Origin: Ensifer adhaerens
GTDB taxonomy: Bacteria; Pseudomonadota; Alphaproteobacteria; Rhizobiales; Rhizobiaceae
Assembly: GCA_900215285.1 (NCBI GenBank)
Contig: OCMG01000002.1
Coordinates: 515,763 to 579,762, forward strand
Direction of reading: 5' to 3'
DNA: 64,000 nucleotides
Shown: positions 17,680 through 26,313 of the stretch, one piece after another
Layout: every line of letters begins with the position of its first letter
Numbering within the stretch: the first letter of the stretch is position 1
Translations under genes and position numbers: made by a program
Notes under the pieces: model-generated
The model's database searches: none
What the model saw: only the letters and a program-made list of their open reading frames with translations
What the model was told of the DNA's origin: nothing

Positions 17680-18630
17680 TCAGAATTGATAGCGGCGCAT
17701 GCGCCGCTGGATGCCGAAGAGATAAAGCGAGACGCCGGCGAGAATGATCAGGAACATGACGGTCGCGATCGTCGCGCCCATGGTCCGGTCACCGAGCTGG
17801 AGCTGGAAACCGAAGAAAGTGCGGTAAAGCAGCGTGCCGAGGATATCGGTCGAGCCATCGGGCCCGGCAAGCGCGCCCTGCACGGTGTAGATCAGGTCGA
17901 AAGCATTGAAATTGCCGACGAAGGTGAGGATCGAAATGATGCCGATGGATGGCAGGATCAGCGGCAGCTTGATCTTCCAGAACTGGCTCCAGCCGGTAAT
18001 GCCGTCACATTCTGCAGCCTCCAGCACCTCGTCCGGGATGTTGAGCAGCGCCGCGTAGATCAGCATCATGGGGATGCCGACATATTGCCAGACGGAGATC
18101 AACGAGACCGCAATCAGCGCGCTGCCGGGTTTGCCGAGCCACGGCGCGAACAGAAATTTCAGATCGACAAGGCTCAGCAGATACGGCGTGACGCCCCAGA
18201 TCGGCGAAAGGATCAGCTTCCAGATGAAGCCGACGATCACGAAGGACAGCAGCGTCGGCAGAAAGATCGCGGTCCGGTAGAAGCCGGCAAAGCGGAGCCT
18301 GTGAATCGACAGAAGCGCGGCCAGCGCCACACCGATCGGGTTCTGCACGAGCATGTGGATGATGAAGAAGATGAGGTTGTTCTTCAGCGCATTCCAGAAG
18401 TCAGCGGCCCAGCCCTCGTTACCGAACAGCGTGCGGAAATTGTCGAGACCGACAAACACTTCAGTCCCCTGCACCTCCTTGTAGAACGAGAGAAACAGGG
18501 TTCCACCCAGCGGCAGGATCATGATCGCCGTATAGACAAGAACTGCCGGGCCCAGGAATACCGCGATATGCCAGCGAATCGGCTGGCGGCGCGGCATCGC
18601 AACCTCGTTTCCCACCTGCTCGCCCTGCAT
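17680..18630 (-). CDS. Carbohydrate ABC transporter permease, MalF type
   Basis: 316-residue permease with six helices (first IAVFLGPAVLVYTAIMILPL). The EAA loop is VLEAAECDGITGWSQFWKIK. I chose ATG 18630 because CGAGGG lies just before it; an upstream in-frame start at 18690 would add 20 residues that have no membrane character, and ATG 18597 would give 305 aa. A terminator-like hairpin separates it from the binding-protein gene. Confidence 0.88.
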   Translation of the reverse strand: MQGEQVGNEVAMPRRQPIRWHIAVFLGPAVLVYTAIMILPLGGTLFLSFYKEVQGTEVFVGLDNFRTLFGNEGWAADFWNALKNNLIFFIIHMLVQNPIGVALAALLSIHRLRFAGFYRTAIFLPTLLSFVIVGFIWKLILSPIWGVTPYLLSLVDLKFLFAPWLGKPGSALIAVSLISVWQYVGIPMMLIYAALLNIPDEVLEAAECDGITGWSQFWKIKLPLILPSIGIISILTFVGNFNAFDLIYTVQGALAGPDGSTDILGTLLYRTFFGFQLQLGDRTMGATIATVMFLIILAGVSLYLFGIQRRMRRYQF

Positions 18631-18699
18631 GCTGCCCTCGTGCAAAATGATCGACCAAACACCGGCGCGCGTCCTTCGCCGGATCTTCAAAGAAGTGAG

Positions 18700-18732
18700 A
18701 AAAAGGGCTCCGTCCCGACAGGAACGGAGCCC
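18700..18732 (-). terminator. Terminator-like hairpin between binding-protein and permease genes
   Basis: On the minus strand GGGCTCCGT pairs with ACGGAGCCC (18705-18713 with 18724-18732, 9-bp perfect arms, 10-nt loop) and is followed at once by TTTTT. It lies six bases after the binding-protein stop codon. It probably gives partial termination so the binding protein is made in excess over the permeases. Confidence 0.65.
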
Positions 18733-18738
18733 GTCAGT

Positions 18739-19998
18739 TTACTTCGCGGGTTTGTACCAGCCGTCGAGGCCCTTTTGCAGCTTTTCGGCCGCCTGTTCAG
18801 GCGTATCGGTCCCATTGATCACATTGGCCGATTCGGTCCAGGTCTCGTTTTCGAGGTTCGGCGTGCCGCGCGACAGGATCTGGTAGGTCGAGCGGATGGT
18901 CGACTTGCAGTCCTTGCGCCAGGAAACGAACTCCTGGGCGAGCGGGTCCTTCATCTCGACGGCGGTCGAGTTCAGGCTGAAGAAGCCGGGCAGTGCATTG
19001 GCATAGATCGTGGCGAATTCCGGCGAAGCGACCCAGGCAAGGAAGGCCTTGGCGGCTTCCGGATGCTTGGTCTTGGCATTCATGCCCATGCCGATATCCG
19101 TATGGTCGGAAATGTAGCAGGCATCGCCTTCCTTGGGGACCGGCGGCGGGAAGGCGCCCATCTTGAACTGGGCCTGCGTGTTGAAGCCAGAGATTTCCCA
19201 GGAGCCGGCGGGATAGATCGCCGCGCGGCCGAGCGTGAAGAGGTTCTGGCTGTCAGGATAGGATTGCGCTTCGAAACCGTCACCCAGATAGGGCTTCCAC
19301 TTGGCCAGTTCCTTGAAGGGTTGAACCCACTGCGGATCGGTCAGCTTTTCCTTGCCGGCGATCAGTGCCTTGCGGCCATCTTCGCCGTGCCAGTAGTTCG
19401 GGCCGATATTCTGGTAGCCCATAGTGGCGGCTTCCCAGAGGTCCTTGGTGCCCATGGCCATCGGAATGTAGGTGCCATCCTTCTTGATCGCGTCGAGGAC
19501 CTTGAAAAATTCCTCTTCCGTCTTCGGTGGCTTCAGGCCGAGCTTGTCGAAGGCATCCTTGTTGTAGATGAAGCCGTGGATGACCGAGGCCATCGGCACA
19601 CAGAACGTGGCCTTGCCGTCGTCGGTCTGCCAGGCGGATTTGGCGACGGGCGAGAAATTGCCCATGCCGTCAAGGTTCGTCAGATCCGTCAGGAAGCCCT
19701 TATTGTAGAGCTCGAGCGAGGCGTCGAACGGGCGGCAGGAAATCAGGTCGCCGGCCGTGCCCGAAGCGAGCTTGGCGTTCAGTGCGGCATTGTATTCCGT
19801 GGGCGCCATGGGCGTGAAATTGATCTTGATGCCCGGATGCTTGGCTTCGAAGGCCGGGATGATCTTCTCCTTCCAGATGGCGAGATCGTCATTGCGCCAG
19901 CTTTCGATCGTCAGCGTCGCGTCCTCGGCATGCACGACGGACGCGAGGCCCGAAAGCACCGTCGCCGCGAGAAGACTTGTTTTGATCAGACGGTTCAT
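18739..19998 (-). CDS. Carbohydrate ABC transporter substrate-binding protein (SBP_bac_1)
   Basis: 419-residue periplasmic binding protein. Signal peptide 1-24 (MNRLIKTSLLAATVLSGLAS, cleavage near VHAED). The mature part begins TLTIESWRNDDLAIWKEKII, typical of cluster 1 sugar binders; AAIYPAGSWEISGFN and GMGMNAKTKHPEAAKAFLAW follow. ATG 19998 has AGGGAGAACGAG upstream. It sits between murQ (52 bp upstream) and the permeases, so an amino sugar or muropeptide sugar is the likely ligand. Confidence 0.9.
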   Translation of the reverse strand: MNRLIKTSLLAATVLSGLASVVHAEDATLTIESWRNDDLAIWKEKIIPAFEAKHPGIKINFTPMAPTEYNAALNAKLASGTAGDLISCRPFDASLELYNKGFLTDLTNLDGMGNFSPVAKSAWQTDDGKATFCVPMASVIHGFIYNKDAFDKLGLKPPKTEEEFFKVLDAIKKDGTYIPMAMGTKDLWEAATMGYQNIGPNYWHGEDGRKALIAGKEKLTDPQWVQPFKELAKWKPYLGDGFEAQSYPDSQNLFTLGRAAIYPAGSWEISGFNTQAQFKMGAFPPPVPKEGDACYISDHTDIGMGMNAKTKHPEAAKAFLAWVASPEFATIYANALPGFFSLNSTAVEMKDPLAQEFVSWRKDCKSTIRSTYQILSRGTPNLENETWTESANVINGTDTPEQAAEKLQKGLDGWYKPAK

Positions 19999-20050
19999 TC
20001 TCGTTCTCCCTCTTTGCCAGATGCCAAGGCGGCATCGGATTGTTGCAGTC

Positions 20051-20950
20051 TTAATGTCCGGTGCGCGCCATTTCGAGCGCTCGCCTGAAATTCTGGTTAC
20101 AGCTCGCCAGCAGACGTTCCGCGCCTTCCGCCGATTTCGCACCGGAGGCAAGCAGCGTCGCGATCTTCACCGACCCGCCCGCCAGCGTCAGGTAGCGCGC
20201 CGCCTTGTCGGGATCGACGCCGGAAATTTCAGAAACGATGCGGCAGGCCCGGCCAAGCAATTTGATGTTGTCAGCCTTGAGGTTGATCATATAGCCGTCA
20301 TGGACGTGGCCGAGCCGGATCGCCATCAATGTTGACAGCATGTTGAGTGCTATTTTCTGTGCTGTGCCCGCACCCATCCGGGTGGAACCGGCAACGACTT
20401 CGGCAGGCGTTTCGAGCAGTATGGCGACATCACTCAAGGCATGCAGTGCTGCATCGCGGTTATTGGCCATGCCGATGACCGCCGCACTCCGCTCCCGCGC
20501 CGCCCGGGCAATAGCCAATGTGTAGGGTGTCGAACCGCTGGCCGTGACGCAGACAACGCAGTCGTCTTCCGTCAGATTCACCGGCTCCAGGTCGCGCAAC
20601 GCCAGAGCCTCGTCGTCCTCGTAACCGCCGGCGAGATCGGAGAGGCTCGCAGCGCCGCCAGCCAGCAGAATCTTCACATCCGCGAGCGCCAGTCCGAAGG
20701 TGCCAGGCAGTTCCAGCCCATCCGCAAGCGCCATCAGGCCGGAACTTCCCGCGCCGGCGTAAATCAGGCGTCCGCCCCGGGTGAGCCTTTCCGCAGCCAA
20801 CTCACCAGCGCGGGAGATGGCGGGAATCGCGGCGCGGACTGCCTCGGCAGCCTTCAGCTGCGCATCTTCGATCATGGCCAGGATCATCTCGGACGGCAAA
20901 CCGTCGAGACCCTGCGCGTGTCCGTGCCTTGCTTCAGTTGCGCCCGGCAT
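20051..20950 (-). CDS. murQ: N-acetylmuramic acid 6-phosphate etherase
   Basis: MurQ cleaves the lactyl ether of MurNAc-6-P to GlcNAc-6-P and D-lactate. The 299-residue SIS-fold protein has RLIYAGAGSSGLMALADGLE, the catalytic-Glu block DGLELPGTFG, and the signature GSTRMGAGTAQKIALNMLST. First gene of the minus-strand importer operon, divergent from the kinase-GntR-SIS-nagA operon. Its presence points to MurNAc, not only GlcNAc, as an imported substrate. Confidence 0.93.
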   Translation of the reverse strand: MPGATEARHGHAQGLDGLPSEMILAMIEDAQLKAAEAVRAAIPAISRAGELAAERLTRGGRLIYAGAGSSGLMALADGLELPGTFGLALADVKILLAGGAASLSDLAGGYEDDEALALRDLEPVNLTEDDCVVCVTASGSTPYTLAIARAARERSAAVIGMANNRDAALHALSDVAILLETPAEVVAGSTRMGAGTAQKIALNMLSTLMAIRLGHVHDGYMINLKADNIKLLGRACRIVSEISGVDPDKAARYLTLAGGSVKIATLLASGAKSAEGAERLLASCNQNFRRALEMARTGH

Positions 20951-20970
20951 GCCGTGCTCCCCTTGTTTTC

Positions 20971-21006
20971 GGTATTAATGCCATTAAAATACCACTTGTC
21001 TAGTGG
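20971..21006. promoter_or_regulatory. Candidate GntR operators near the murQ start
   Basis: GGTATTAATGCC at 20971-20982 is palindromic but for one pair. CCACT-TGTCT-AGTGG at 20992-21006 is a perfect 5-bp inverted repeat that resembles the dre/NagR type of GntR-HutC site. Both lie within 60 bp of the murQ start and probably bind the GntR regulator encoded across the divergent promoter. Confidence 0.5.
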
Positions 21007-21057
21007 AAATTTACCAAATCCCAAAATCGGCCCCACAAAGAAATCTAGGAATTTCGC

Positions 21058-21092
21058 AAAATTCTTAAATTACAGATATTTAGAAGAATTTT
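21058..21092. repeat. AT-rich inverted repeat in the murQ-kinase intergenic region
   Basis: AAAATTCTT at 21058-21066 and AAGAATTTT at 21084-21092, 9-bp perfect arms, 17-bp spacer, in the middle of the 209-bp divergent region. It could be a bent promoter or a binding site. Confidence 0.35.
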
Positions 21093-21115
21093 ATCTCACC
21101 TCGGGAAATTGGGCT

Positions 21116-21138
21116 TGGTAAATGGTATTTTTTTGGTA
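21116..21138 (+). promoter_or_regulatory. Triple TGGTA direct repeat before the kinase gene
   Basis: TGGTA at 21116, 21123 and 21134; the last two are 11 bp apart, about one helical turn, and each extends to TGGTATT or TGGTATC. The complement (AATACCA) also occurs near 20988. Probably further GntR half-sites, 20-40 bp upstream of the kinase start. Confidence 0.4.
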
Positions 21139-21159
21139 TCATTTCCGCAGGAGGCCAGA

Positions 21160-22032
21160 ATGGCGGAATATTTCATCGGAATTGACGGGGGCGGGACGAG
21201 CTGCCGCGCGGCCGTTGCGGATGCCTCGGGCCGAATCCTCGGCCGCGCCAAAGGCGGCGCAGCCAACATCCTCACCAATCTGGATGGCGCGTTGTCCAAC
21301 CTGACCTCGACCGCACAGGATGCCCTGCGGGCTGCCGGTCTCGACCGCGCGCTGAATGAAATTCCGGCGTTTCTCGGATTGGCTGGCGCCAATGTCGCAG
21401 AACAAACCGAAGCGCTTCAGGCTCGGCTGCCCTTCAAGGCAGCCCGCGTCGACACCGATGGGCTGATCGCCCTTCAGGGCGCGTTCGGGGACGAGGACGG
21501 AATTGTGGCCATTCTCGGCACCGGCTCGGTCTACATCACGCGCCATGCAGGCAATGTTTCGTATACCGGCGGCTGGGGCTTCATGCTGGGCGACCTCGGT
21601 GGCGGCGCGCGCGTCGGCCGTGCACTGCTTCAGGAATGTCTTCTGGTTCACGACCGCGTGCGCAGGAACTCGGCCCTCATCGAGTCAACCATGAAAGAAT
21701 TCGATCACGATCCCATCCGGCTCGTGACCTTCGCCCATGAAGCCGACCCCAGCGATTTCGGCCGCTTTGCGCCCGCGATCTTCGAGGCGGCAGCACAGGG
21801 CGACGCCGCGGGCACTGCCCTCGTCCGGGGCGCCGTCGCGGCCGTTGATGAAGCGCTGGATGCTGCCGCCGGTGATAGTCCCTGCGGCATATGCCTGCTC
21901 GGCGGTCTTTCCGCGCTCTATCCGTCCTGGCTTTCCGAACGACATCGTGCCCGTCTGGTCGCGCCGCGCAACGATGCGCTTGGCGGAGCCGTATCGCTCG
22001 CGATTTCGACTTTCAGCACGGAGGCGCATTGA
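21160..22032 (+). CDS. BadF/BadG/BcrA/BcrD-type amino-sugar kinase (NagK/MurK-like)
   Basis: 290-residue ASKHA-fold kinase. The phosphate-1 loop is FIGIDGGGTSCRAAVADASG at 4-23; AILGTGSVYI and GGWGFMLGDLGGGARVGRAL follow. The family includes eukaryotic GlcNAc kinase and clostridial MurK, which phosphorylates both GlcNAc and MurNAc. ATG 21160 follows GCAGGAGG. It would make GlcNAc-6-P or MurNAc-6-P for NagA and MurQ. Its TGA overlaps the GntR ATG by one base. Confidence 0.88.
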   Translation: MAEYFIGIDGGGTSCRAAVADASGRILGRAKGGAANILTNLDGALSNLTSTAQDALRAAGLDRALNEIPAFLGLAGANVAEQTEALQARLPFKAARVDTDGLIALQGAFGDEDGIVAILGTGSVYITRHAGNVSYTGGWGFMLGDLGGGARVGRALLQECLLVHDRVRRNSALIESTMKEFDHDPIRLVTFAHEADPSDFGRFAPAIFEAAAQGDAAGTALVRGAVAAVDEALDAAAGDSPCGICLLGGLSALYPSWLSERHRARLVAPRNDALGGAVSLAISTFSTEAH

Positions 22033-22787
22033 TGACTGCCCTGTCGACGATCCTGCCGCTTGAAGGCCTGCAGGCGAATGGTTCCGGGCCACTCTATGTC
22101 AAGCTGCGCCAGTCGCTGGAAAAGGCGATACGCAGCGGCACGCTGCAACAGGGCGAGGCACTGCCAGCGGAACGCGACATCGCCGATTACGCCAGCATCA
22201 GTCGCGTCACCGTCCGCAAGGCGGTCGACGAGCTCGTGCAGGACGGGCTTCTGGTGCGCCGCCACGGCTCCGGCACGTTTGTGGCCAAGCCGGTCTCGAA
22301 GGTGGAGCAACCACTATCCCGCCTCACCTCGTTCACGGAAGACATGGCGCGGCGCGGCCTCTCCACACGGTCCGAGTGGCTGGAGCGCGGCCTCTTTGCT
22401 CCCTCCCCGGAAGAGATGATGATGCTGGGGCTGGGACCCGGCGCGCTGGTGGCGCGCTTCGCGCGTCTTCGCCTTGGCGACGACAATCCCCTCGCGATTG
22501 AGCGTGCCAGCGTGCTGGCCGAATACATGCCAGATCCCGATGCCGTCACCAGCTCGCTTTATGCTGCGCTGGAGAGACGCAACGCGCGCCCCGTCCGCGC
22601 CATCCAGCGTATCTCGGCCTGCAACATCAAGAGCCAGGACGCCGAGCTGCTGGGCGTCTCGGAAGGAGCCGCGGGACTGTCCATCCAGCGAATTTCCTAC
22701 CTGCCTTCCGGCAAGGTGGTGGAGCTCACCCGATCGCTTTATCGCGGTGACGCCTATGACTTCGTTGCCGAACTGACATTGGGATGA
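22032..22787 (+). CDS. GntR-family regulator, HutC subfamily (UTRA domain)
   Basis: 251 residues. Winged helix at 15-85 (LPAERDIADYASISRVTVRK, DGLLVRRHGSGTFVA), UTRA effector domain 100-245 (RISYLPSGKVVELTRSLYRG near the end). HutC-type relatives NagR and DasR bind GlcN-6-P or GlcNAc-6-P. It is coupled to the kinase by a TGATG overlap and lies inside the operon it most likely represses. Candidate sites lie in the divergent promoter 1 kb upstream. Confidence 0.9.
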   Translation: MTALSTILPLEGLQANGSGPLYVKLRQSLEKAIRSGTLQQGEALPAERDIADYASISRVTVRKAVDELVQDGLLVRRHGSGTFVAKPVSKVEQPLSRLTSFTEDMARRGLSTRSEWLERGLFAPSPEEMMMLGLGPGALVARFARLRLGDDNPLAIERASVLAEYMPDPDAVTSSLYAALERRNARPVRAIQRISACNIKSQDAELLGVSEGAAGLSIQRISYLPSGKVVELTRSLYRGDAYDFVAELTLG

Positions 22788-22822
22788 TCCCGCATGGCGA
22801 GCAAGACGAGAAGGACAGATGC

Positions 22823-23848
22823 ATGACCACCACGCACATGCGGCAGGAAATCGATGAAATTCCCGACGCCGTCGCCCGTCTGCTGGAAAGCTCGGGTTCG
22901 GCGCTTGCTGACGCCGGCAGGGCGCTGAGAAATGCAAACCCGGCCTTCGTCGCCACCATTGCGCGGGGGTCTTCAGACCACGCGTCGCTCTTTCTCAAAT
23001 ACGCCACCGAACTCGTGGCCGGCCGTGCGGTCGCATCACTCGGCCCATCGCTTGCTTCGATCTATGGCGCCACACTGGACCTCAAGCAGGCCGCCGTATT
23101 TGCCGTCTCGCAATCCGGCCGCAGCCCGGACATCGTGTCCATGCTGCAAAGCGCTGCACGGTCGGGCGCGTTGACGCTGACATTGACCAATGCAGCCGGC
23201 TCGCCGCTGTGGGATGCCGCTGACGTCAGGATCGATATTGCCGCCGGACCGGAACTCGCGGTCGCCGCCACCAAGTCCTATGTGAACTCCGCAGTGGCGG
23301 GGCTTGCGGTTCTGGCCCATTGGGCAAACGACGATGCGCTGGTGACCGCACTGGAGGCCTTGCCAAGCCATTTGCGGGATGCCCGCGCGCTGGACTGGAG
23401 CGCGTTGACGCCCGTTCTGGAGCAGGCGGGCTCCCTCTATGTCCTGGGACGCGGACCGGCATTGGCCATTGCCTCGGAAGCAGCTCTGAAATTCAAGGAG
23501 ACCTCGGACATGCATGCCGAGGCCTATTCATCGGCAGAGGTAATGCATGGACCGGTCGCACTTGTGAGCCCCGGCTTTCCGGTCCTGGTTCTTGCTGCCC
23601 GCGACGCTGCCGAACGGTCTGCCGTGGACGCCGCGGATGCGCTTGCAGCCAAGGGCGCAGCCGCGTTCGTGACCTCGAAACTGGCGGAGCGGGCGCATCG
23701 TCTGCCCTTTATCGAAACCGGTCATCCGCTGACGGACGCGCTTTCTCTCATCGTTCCATTCTATGGCTTTGCAGAGGACCTGTCGCGGCGACGAGGCTAT
23801 GATCCCGACCAGCCGGTGGCGCTCAAGAAAGTGACAGAAACGCAATGA
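22823..23848 (+). CDS. SIS-domain glucosamine-6-phosphate deaminase / GlmS-like isomerase
   Basis: 341 residues, two SIS domains, equal to the isomerase half of GlmS without the glutaminase. The first domain has ARGSSDHASLFLKYATE and SQSGRSPDIVSMLQSA, the second LGRGPALAIASEAALKFKET and AYSSAEVMHGPVALV. Such proteins (NagB-II, AgaS) deaminate GlcN-6-P to fructose-6-P and ammonia. No NagB-I gene is in the locus, so this one closes the pathway. ATG 22823 has GAGAAGGACAG upstream; nagA overlaps its end by 4 bp. Confidence 0.88.
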   Translation: MTTTHMRQEIDEIPDAVARLLESSGSALADAGRALRNANPAFVATIARGSSDHASLFLKYATELVAGRAVASLGPSLASIYGATLDLKQAAVFAVSQSGRSPDIVSMLQSAARSGALTLTLTNAAGSPLWDAADVRIDIAAGPELAVAATKSYVNSAVAGLAVLAHWANDDALVTALEALPSHLRDARALDWSALTPVLEQAGSLYVLGRGPALAIASEAALKFKETSDMHAEAYSSAEVMHGPVALVSPGFPVLVLAARDAAERSAVDAADALAAKGAAAFVTSKLAERAHRLPFIETGHPLTDALSLIVPFYGFAEDLSRRRGYDPDQPVALKKVTETQ

Positions 23849-25008
23849 CTTCGACAACCGCGATACGGGGTGCCCGCATTTTTGACGGCAGCAACTGGCA
23901 GGAAGGTAAGGTCCTTCTCATCAGCGGCGACCGGTTTGCCGGCATCGTTGAACCGGATGACGTTCCCGCCGGCACACGCGAGATCGATTATGACGGACAA
24001 TGGATCGTTCCGGGCTTTATCGACCTGCAGGTGAATGGTGGTGGCGGCGCGCAGTTCGGCGATGTGACCTCGCTCGACGCAATCCGCACCATCACCGCAG
24101 CCCATGCACGCTTCGGCACCACCAAGCTCCTGCCGACACTGATTACAGACACGCCGGAGACGACGGAACTGGCGCTGCAGGCAGGGCGGGAGGCCCATGA
24201 GGCGCGGGTTCCCGGCTATCTCGGTCTGCATCTCGAAGGACCACACCTGTCACTTGCTCGCAAGGGTGCGCATGATCCGGCGTTGATCCGTCCCATGGAG
24301 TCGGCCGACGTCGAGCGCCTGCTGCACCACCGTTCTGACGTAGGCGTGCTGCTGACTACACTCGCGCCGGAGAACGCCTCCATAGAGCAGGTGCGAAGCC
24401 TGACGGATGCCGGCATCCTCGTCAGTCTCGGGCATACGGCCGCCGAGGCAAAAACGGCACAGGCGTATTTCGCCGCCGGGGCGAGCATGGTCACGCATCT
24501 GTTCAACGCCATGAGTCCGCTGACCCATCGTGAGCCGGGGCTCGTGGGAGCAGCCCTTCACGAGCCCTCTGTCTTTGCGGGGCTTATCGCAGACGGCTAT
24601 CATGTCGACGCGATCGCGATGGGAATAGCGCTCCGCGCCAAGGTTGGGCCGGGTCGCATTTTCCTGGTGACCGACGCCATGTCGCCGATCGGCACGGAGA
24701 TGGCGGGCCTTCTGCTCAATGGCCGGCAAATCTATCGCCGCGATGGCCGCTTGATCCTGGAAGACGGCACGCTGGCGGGTGCAGATATCGATATGCTCGG
24801 ATGCGTCAGATCGGTGATCCGGCTTCTCGGCATGCCCCTGGAGGAGGTCCTTCGCATGGCCTCGCTCTATCCAGCGCAGGCAGTGCATCTGCAGCGCACA
24901 CACGGTCGGATCGCCGCAGGTTTCGTAGCCGATTTCGTCGTCCTGACCCCCGGTCTCGATCACATCGCAACCTGGATTGACGGAACGCGGTGCGCCCCAA
25001 ATCCTTAG
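23845..25008 (+). CDS. nagA: N-acetylglucosamine-6-phosphate deacetylase
   Basis: NagA hydrolyses GlcNAc-6-P to GlcN-6-P and acetate. 387 residues with an amidohydrolase barrel. Metal and substrate blocks are GLHLEGPHLSLARKGAHDP near 130, SLGHTAAEAKTAQAYFAAGA near 195, THLFNAMSPLTHREPGLVGA near 215, DGYHVDAIA near 252 and FLVTDAMSPIG near 273. Translationally coupled to the SIS gene (ATGA). It ends 33 bp before the convergent glycerate kinase gene. Confidence 0.94.
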   Translation: MTSTTAIRGARIFDGSNWQEGKVLLISGDRFAGIVEPDDVPAGTREIDYDGQWIVPGFIDLQVNGGGGAQFGDVTSLDAIRTITAAHARFGTTKLLPTLITDTPETTELALQAGREAHEARVPGYLGLHLEGPHLSLARKGAHDPALIRPMESADVERLLHHRSDVGVLLTTLAPENASIEQVRSLTDAGILVSLGHTAAEAKTAQAYFAAGASMVTHLFNAMSPLTHREPGLVGAALHEPSVFAGLIADGYHVDAIAMGIALRAKVGPGRIFLVTDAMSPIGTEMAGLLLNGRQIYRRDGRLILEDGTLAGADIDMLGCVRSVIRLLGMPLEEVLRMASLYPAQAVHLQRTHGRIAAGFVADFVVLTPGLDHIATWIDGTRCAPNP

Positions 25009-25041
25009 AGCGCCAGTAATCTAACTCTTGGTTTTCCGAGC

Positions 25042-26313
25042 TCAAAGCAGAGCAGCCGAGCGGGCCTCAATGACGACAGCGCGGAAGTCGTTGACATTGG
25101 TGAGCGTCGGTCCCGTCACCACCTGCCCTCCAATGGCATGAAAGAAGCTATGCGCATCGTTTGCCACAAGAGCGACCCGCGCATCAAGACCGACCGCTTC
25201 GGCAGTCTCCAGGGTGCGGGGCCCGATAATCGCGCCAGCAACCTCGGCTGCGCCATCGACACCATCAGTGTCGCAGGCAATCGCATAAATGCCATCGGCG
25301 CCTTGCAGGCCTATGGCAAGCGCCAGACAGAACTCGGCATTCGGGCCACCAACACCGTCGCCACGGCGCGTGACCGTCAATTCACCTCCGGAAAGCAACA
25401 GGACCGGCCGGCTGCCGGGCGATAGCACTCGTCGAATCTGAAGAGCGAGTTCTGCCTGCGCGCTTGCTTCCGTCCGCGCTTCGCCCTCAAGGGCATCGCC
25501 TAACAGACGCACATCATATCCTGCCTTTTCCGCCAGTTCCGCAGCGGCAGCAAGCGATTGCTTCGGCGCGGCATAGATCACGTTTTCGACGCGGGACAGG
25601 CGCGGATCGTCGGGGGACAGAACGCGATTGGGACCAGCAAGCGCGGCCCGAACGCTTGCCGGGACATCGATTTTCCATTGTTCGAGGATCGCCAGGGCAT
25701 CGGCGGGCGTCGAGGCATCCCCCACCGTCGGCCCGGACCCGATGAAAGCCGGGTCGTCGCCCGGCACATCGGAAATCAGTAGCGAGAGCATGCGCGCCGG
25801 ATAGGCCGCCGCCGCCAGCTGCCCGCCCTTCACGCGGCTCAGATGCTTGCGGACGGTGTTCATTTTGTCGATGGCTGCGCCCGAAGCCAGAAGGGCCGCG
25901 TTGACCGCCTGCTTCTCGGCAAGGCTCACGCCGTCGGCCGGCGCGACCAGAAGCGCGGAGGCGCCGCCGGAGATGAGCGCCAGAACGAAATCACTCTCGC
26001 CCGCCGTCTTCACAAGTTCGAGCATGCGGGCGGTGGCGGCAAGCCCGCTTTCGTCCGGCACCGGATGCGCCGCTTCGACGATCTCGATCCCCCGACATGG
26101 CCGGTTGTAACCGTAGCGCGTGATGACCAGCCCCTCGCACGGCCCCCAGGCCGCCTCGACCGCCTCGGCCATGCGGGCACTGGCCTTGCCGGCGCCGACG
26201 ACGATCACGCGGCCTTGCGGGCGCTCTGGCAGGAAGCGCGCGAGCGAGCGCATGGGGTCGGCCACCTCCACCGCCTTGTCAAAGAGCTGTCGCAGGAAGG
26301 CTTCCGTTGTCAT
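25042..26313 (-). CDS. Glycerate kinase of the MOFRL family (GckA/TtuD type)
   Basis: 423 residues with an N-terminal glycerate-kinase-like domain (VIVVGAGKASARMAEAVEAA near 35, LALISGGASALLVAPADG near 105, NTVRKHLSRVKGGQLAAAAY near 150) and a C-terminal MOFRL domain (LLLSGGELTVTRRGDGVGGP near 315). It phosphorylates D-glycerate, usually to 2-phosphoglycerate; TtuD was once called hydroxypyruvate reductase. It overlaps the LacI gene by 4 bp and ends the long minus-strand cluster, so glycerate or tartronate semialdehyde is a likely product of that pathway. Confidence 0.9.
   Translation of the reverse strand: MTTEAFLRQLFDKAVEVADPMRSLARFLPERPQGRVIVVGAGKASARMAEAVEAAWGPCEGLVITRYGYNRPCRGIEIVEAAHPVPDESGLAATARMLELVKTAGESDFVLALISGGASALLVAPADGVSLAEKQAVNAALLASGAAIDKMNTVRKHLSRVKGGQLAAAAYPARMLSLLISDVPGDDPAFIGSGPTVGDASTPADALAILEQWKIDVPASVRAALAGPNRVLSPDDPRLSRVENVIYAAPKQSLAAAAELAEKAGYDVRLLGDALEGEARTEASAQAELALQIRRVLSPGSRPVLLLSGGELTVTRRGDGVGGPNAEFCLALAIGLQGADGIYAIACDTDGVDGAAEVAGAIIGPRTLETAEAVGLDARVALVANDAHSFFHAIGGQVVTGPTLTNVNDFRAVVIEARSAALL

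Noticed and set aside
17668-20088. 806-codon plus-strand open frame opposite the importer genes
   Set aside because: It is antisense to three well-recognised genes and has the Arg/Asp/His-rich composition of a GC-bias shadow. No domain is recognisable.
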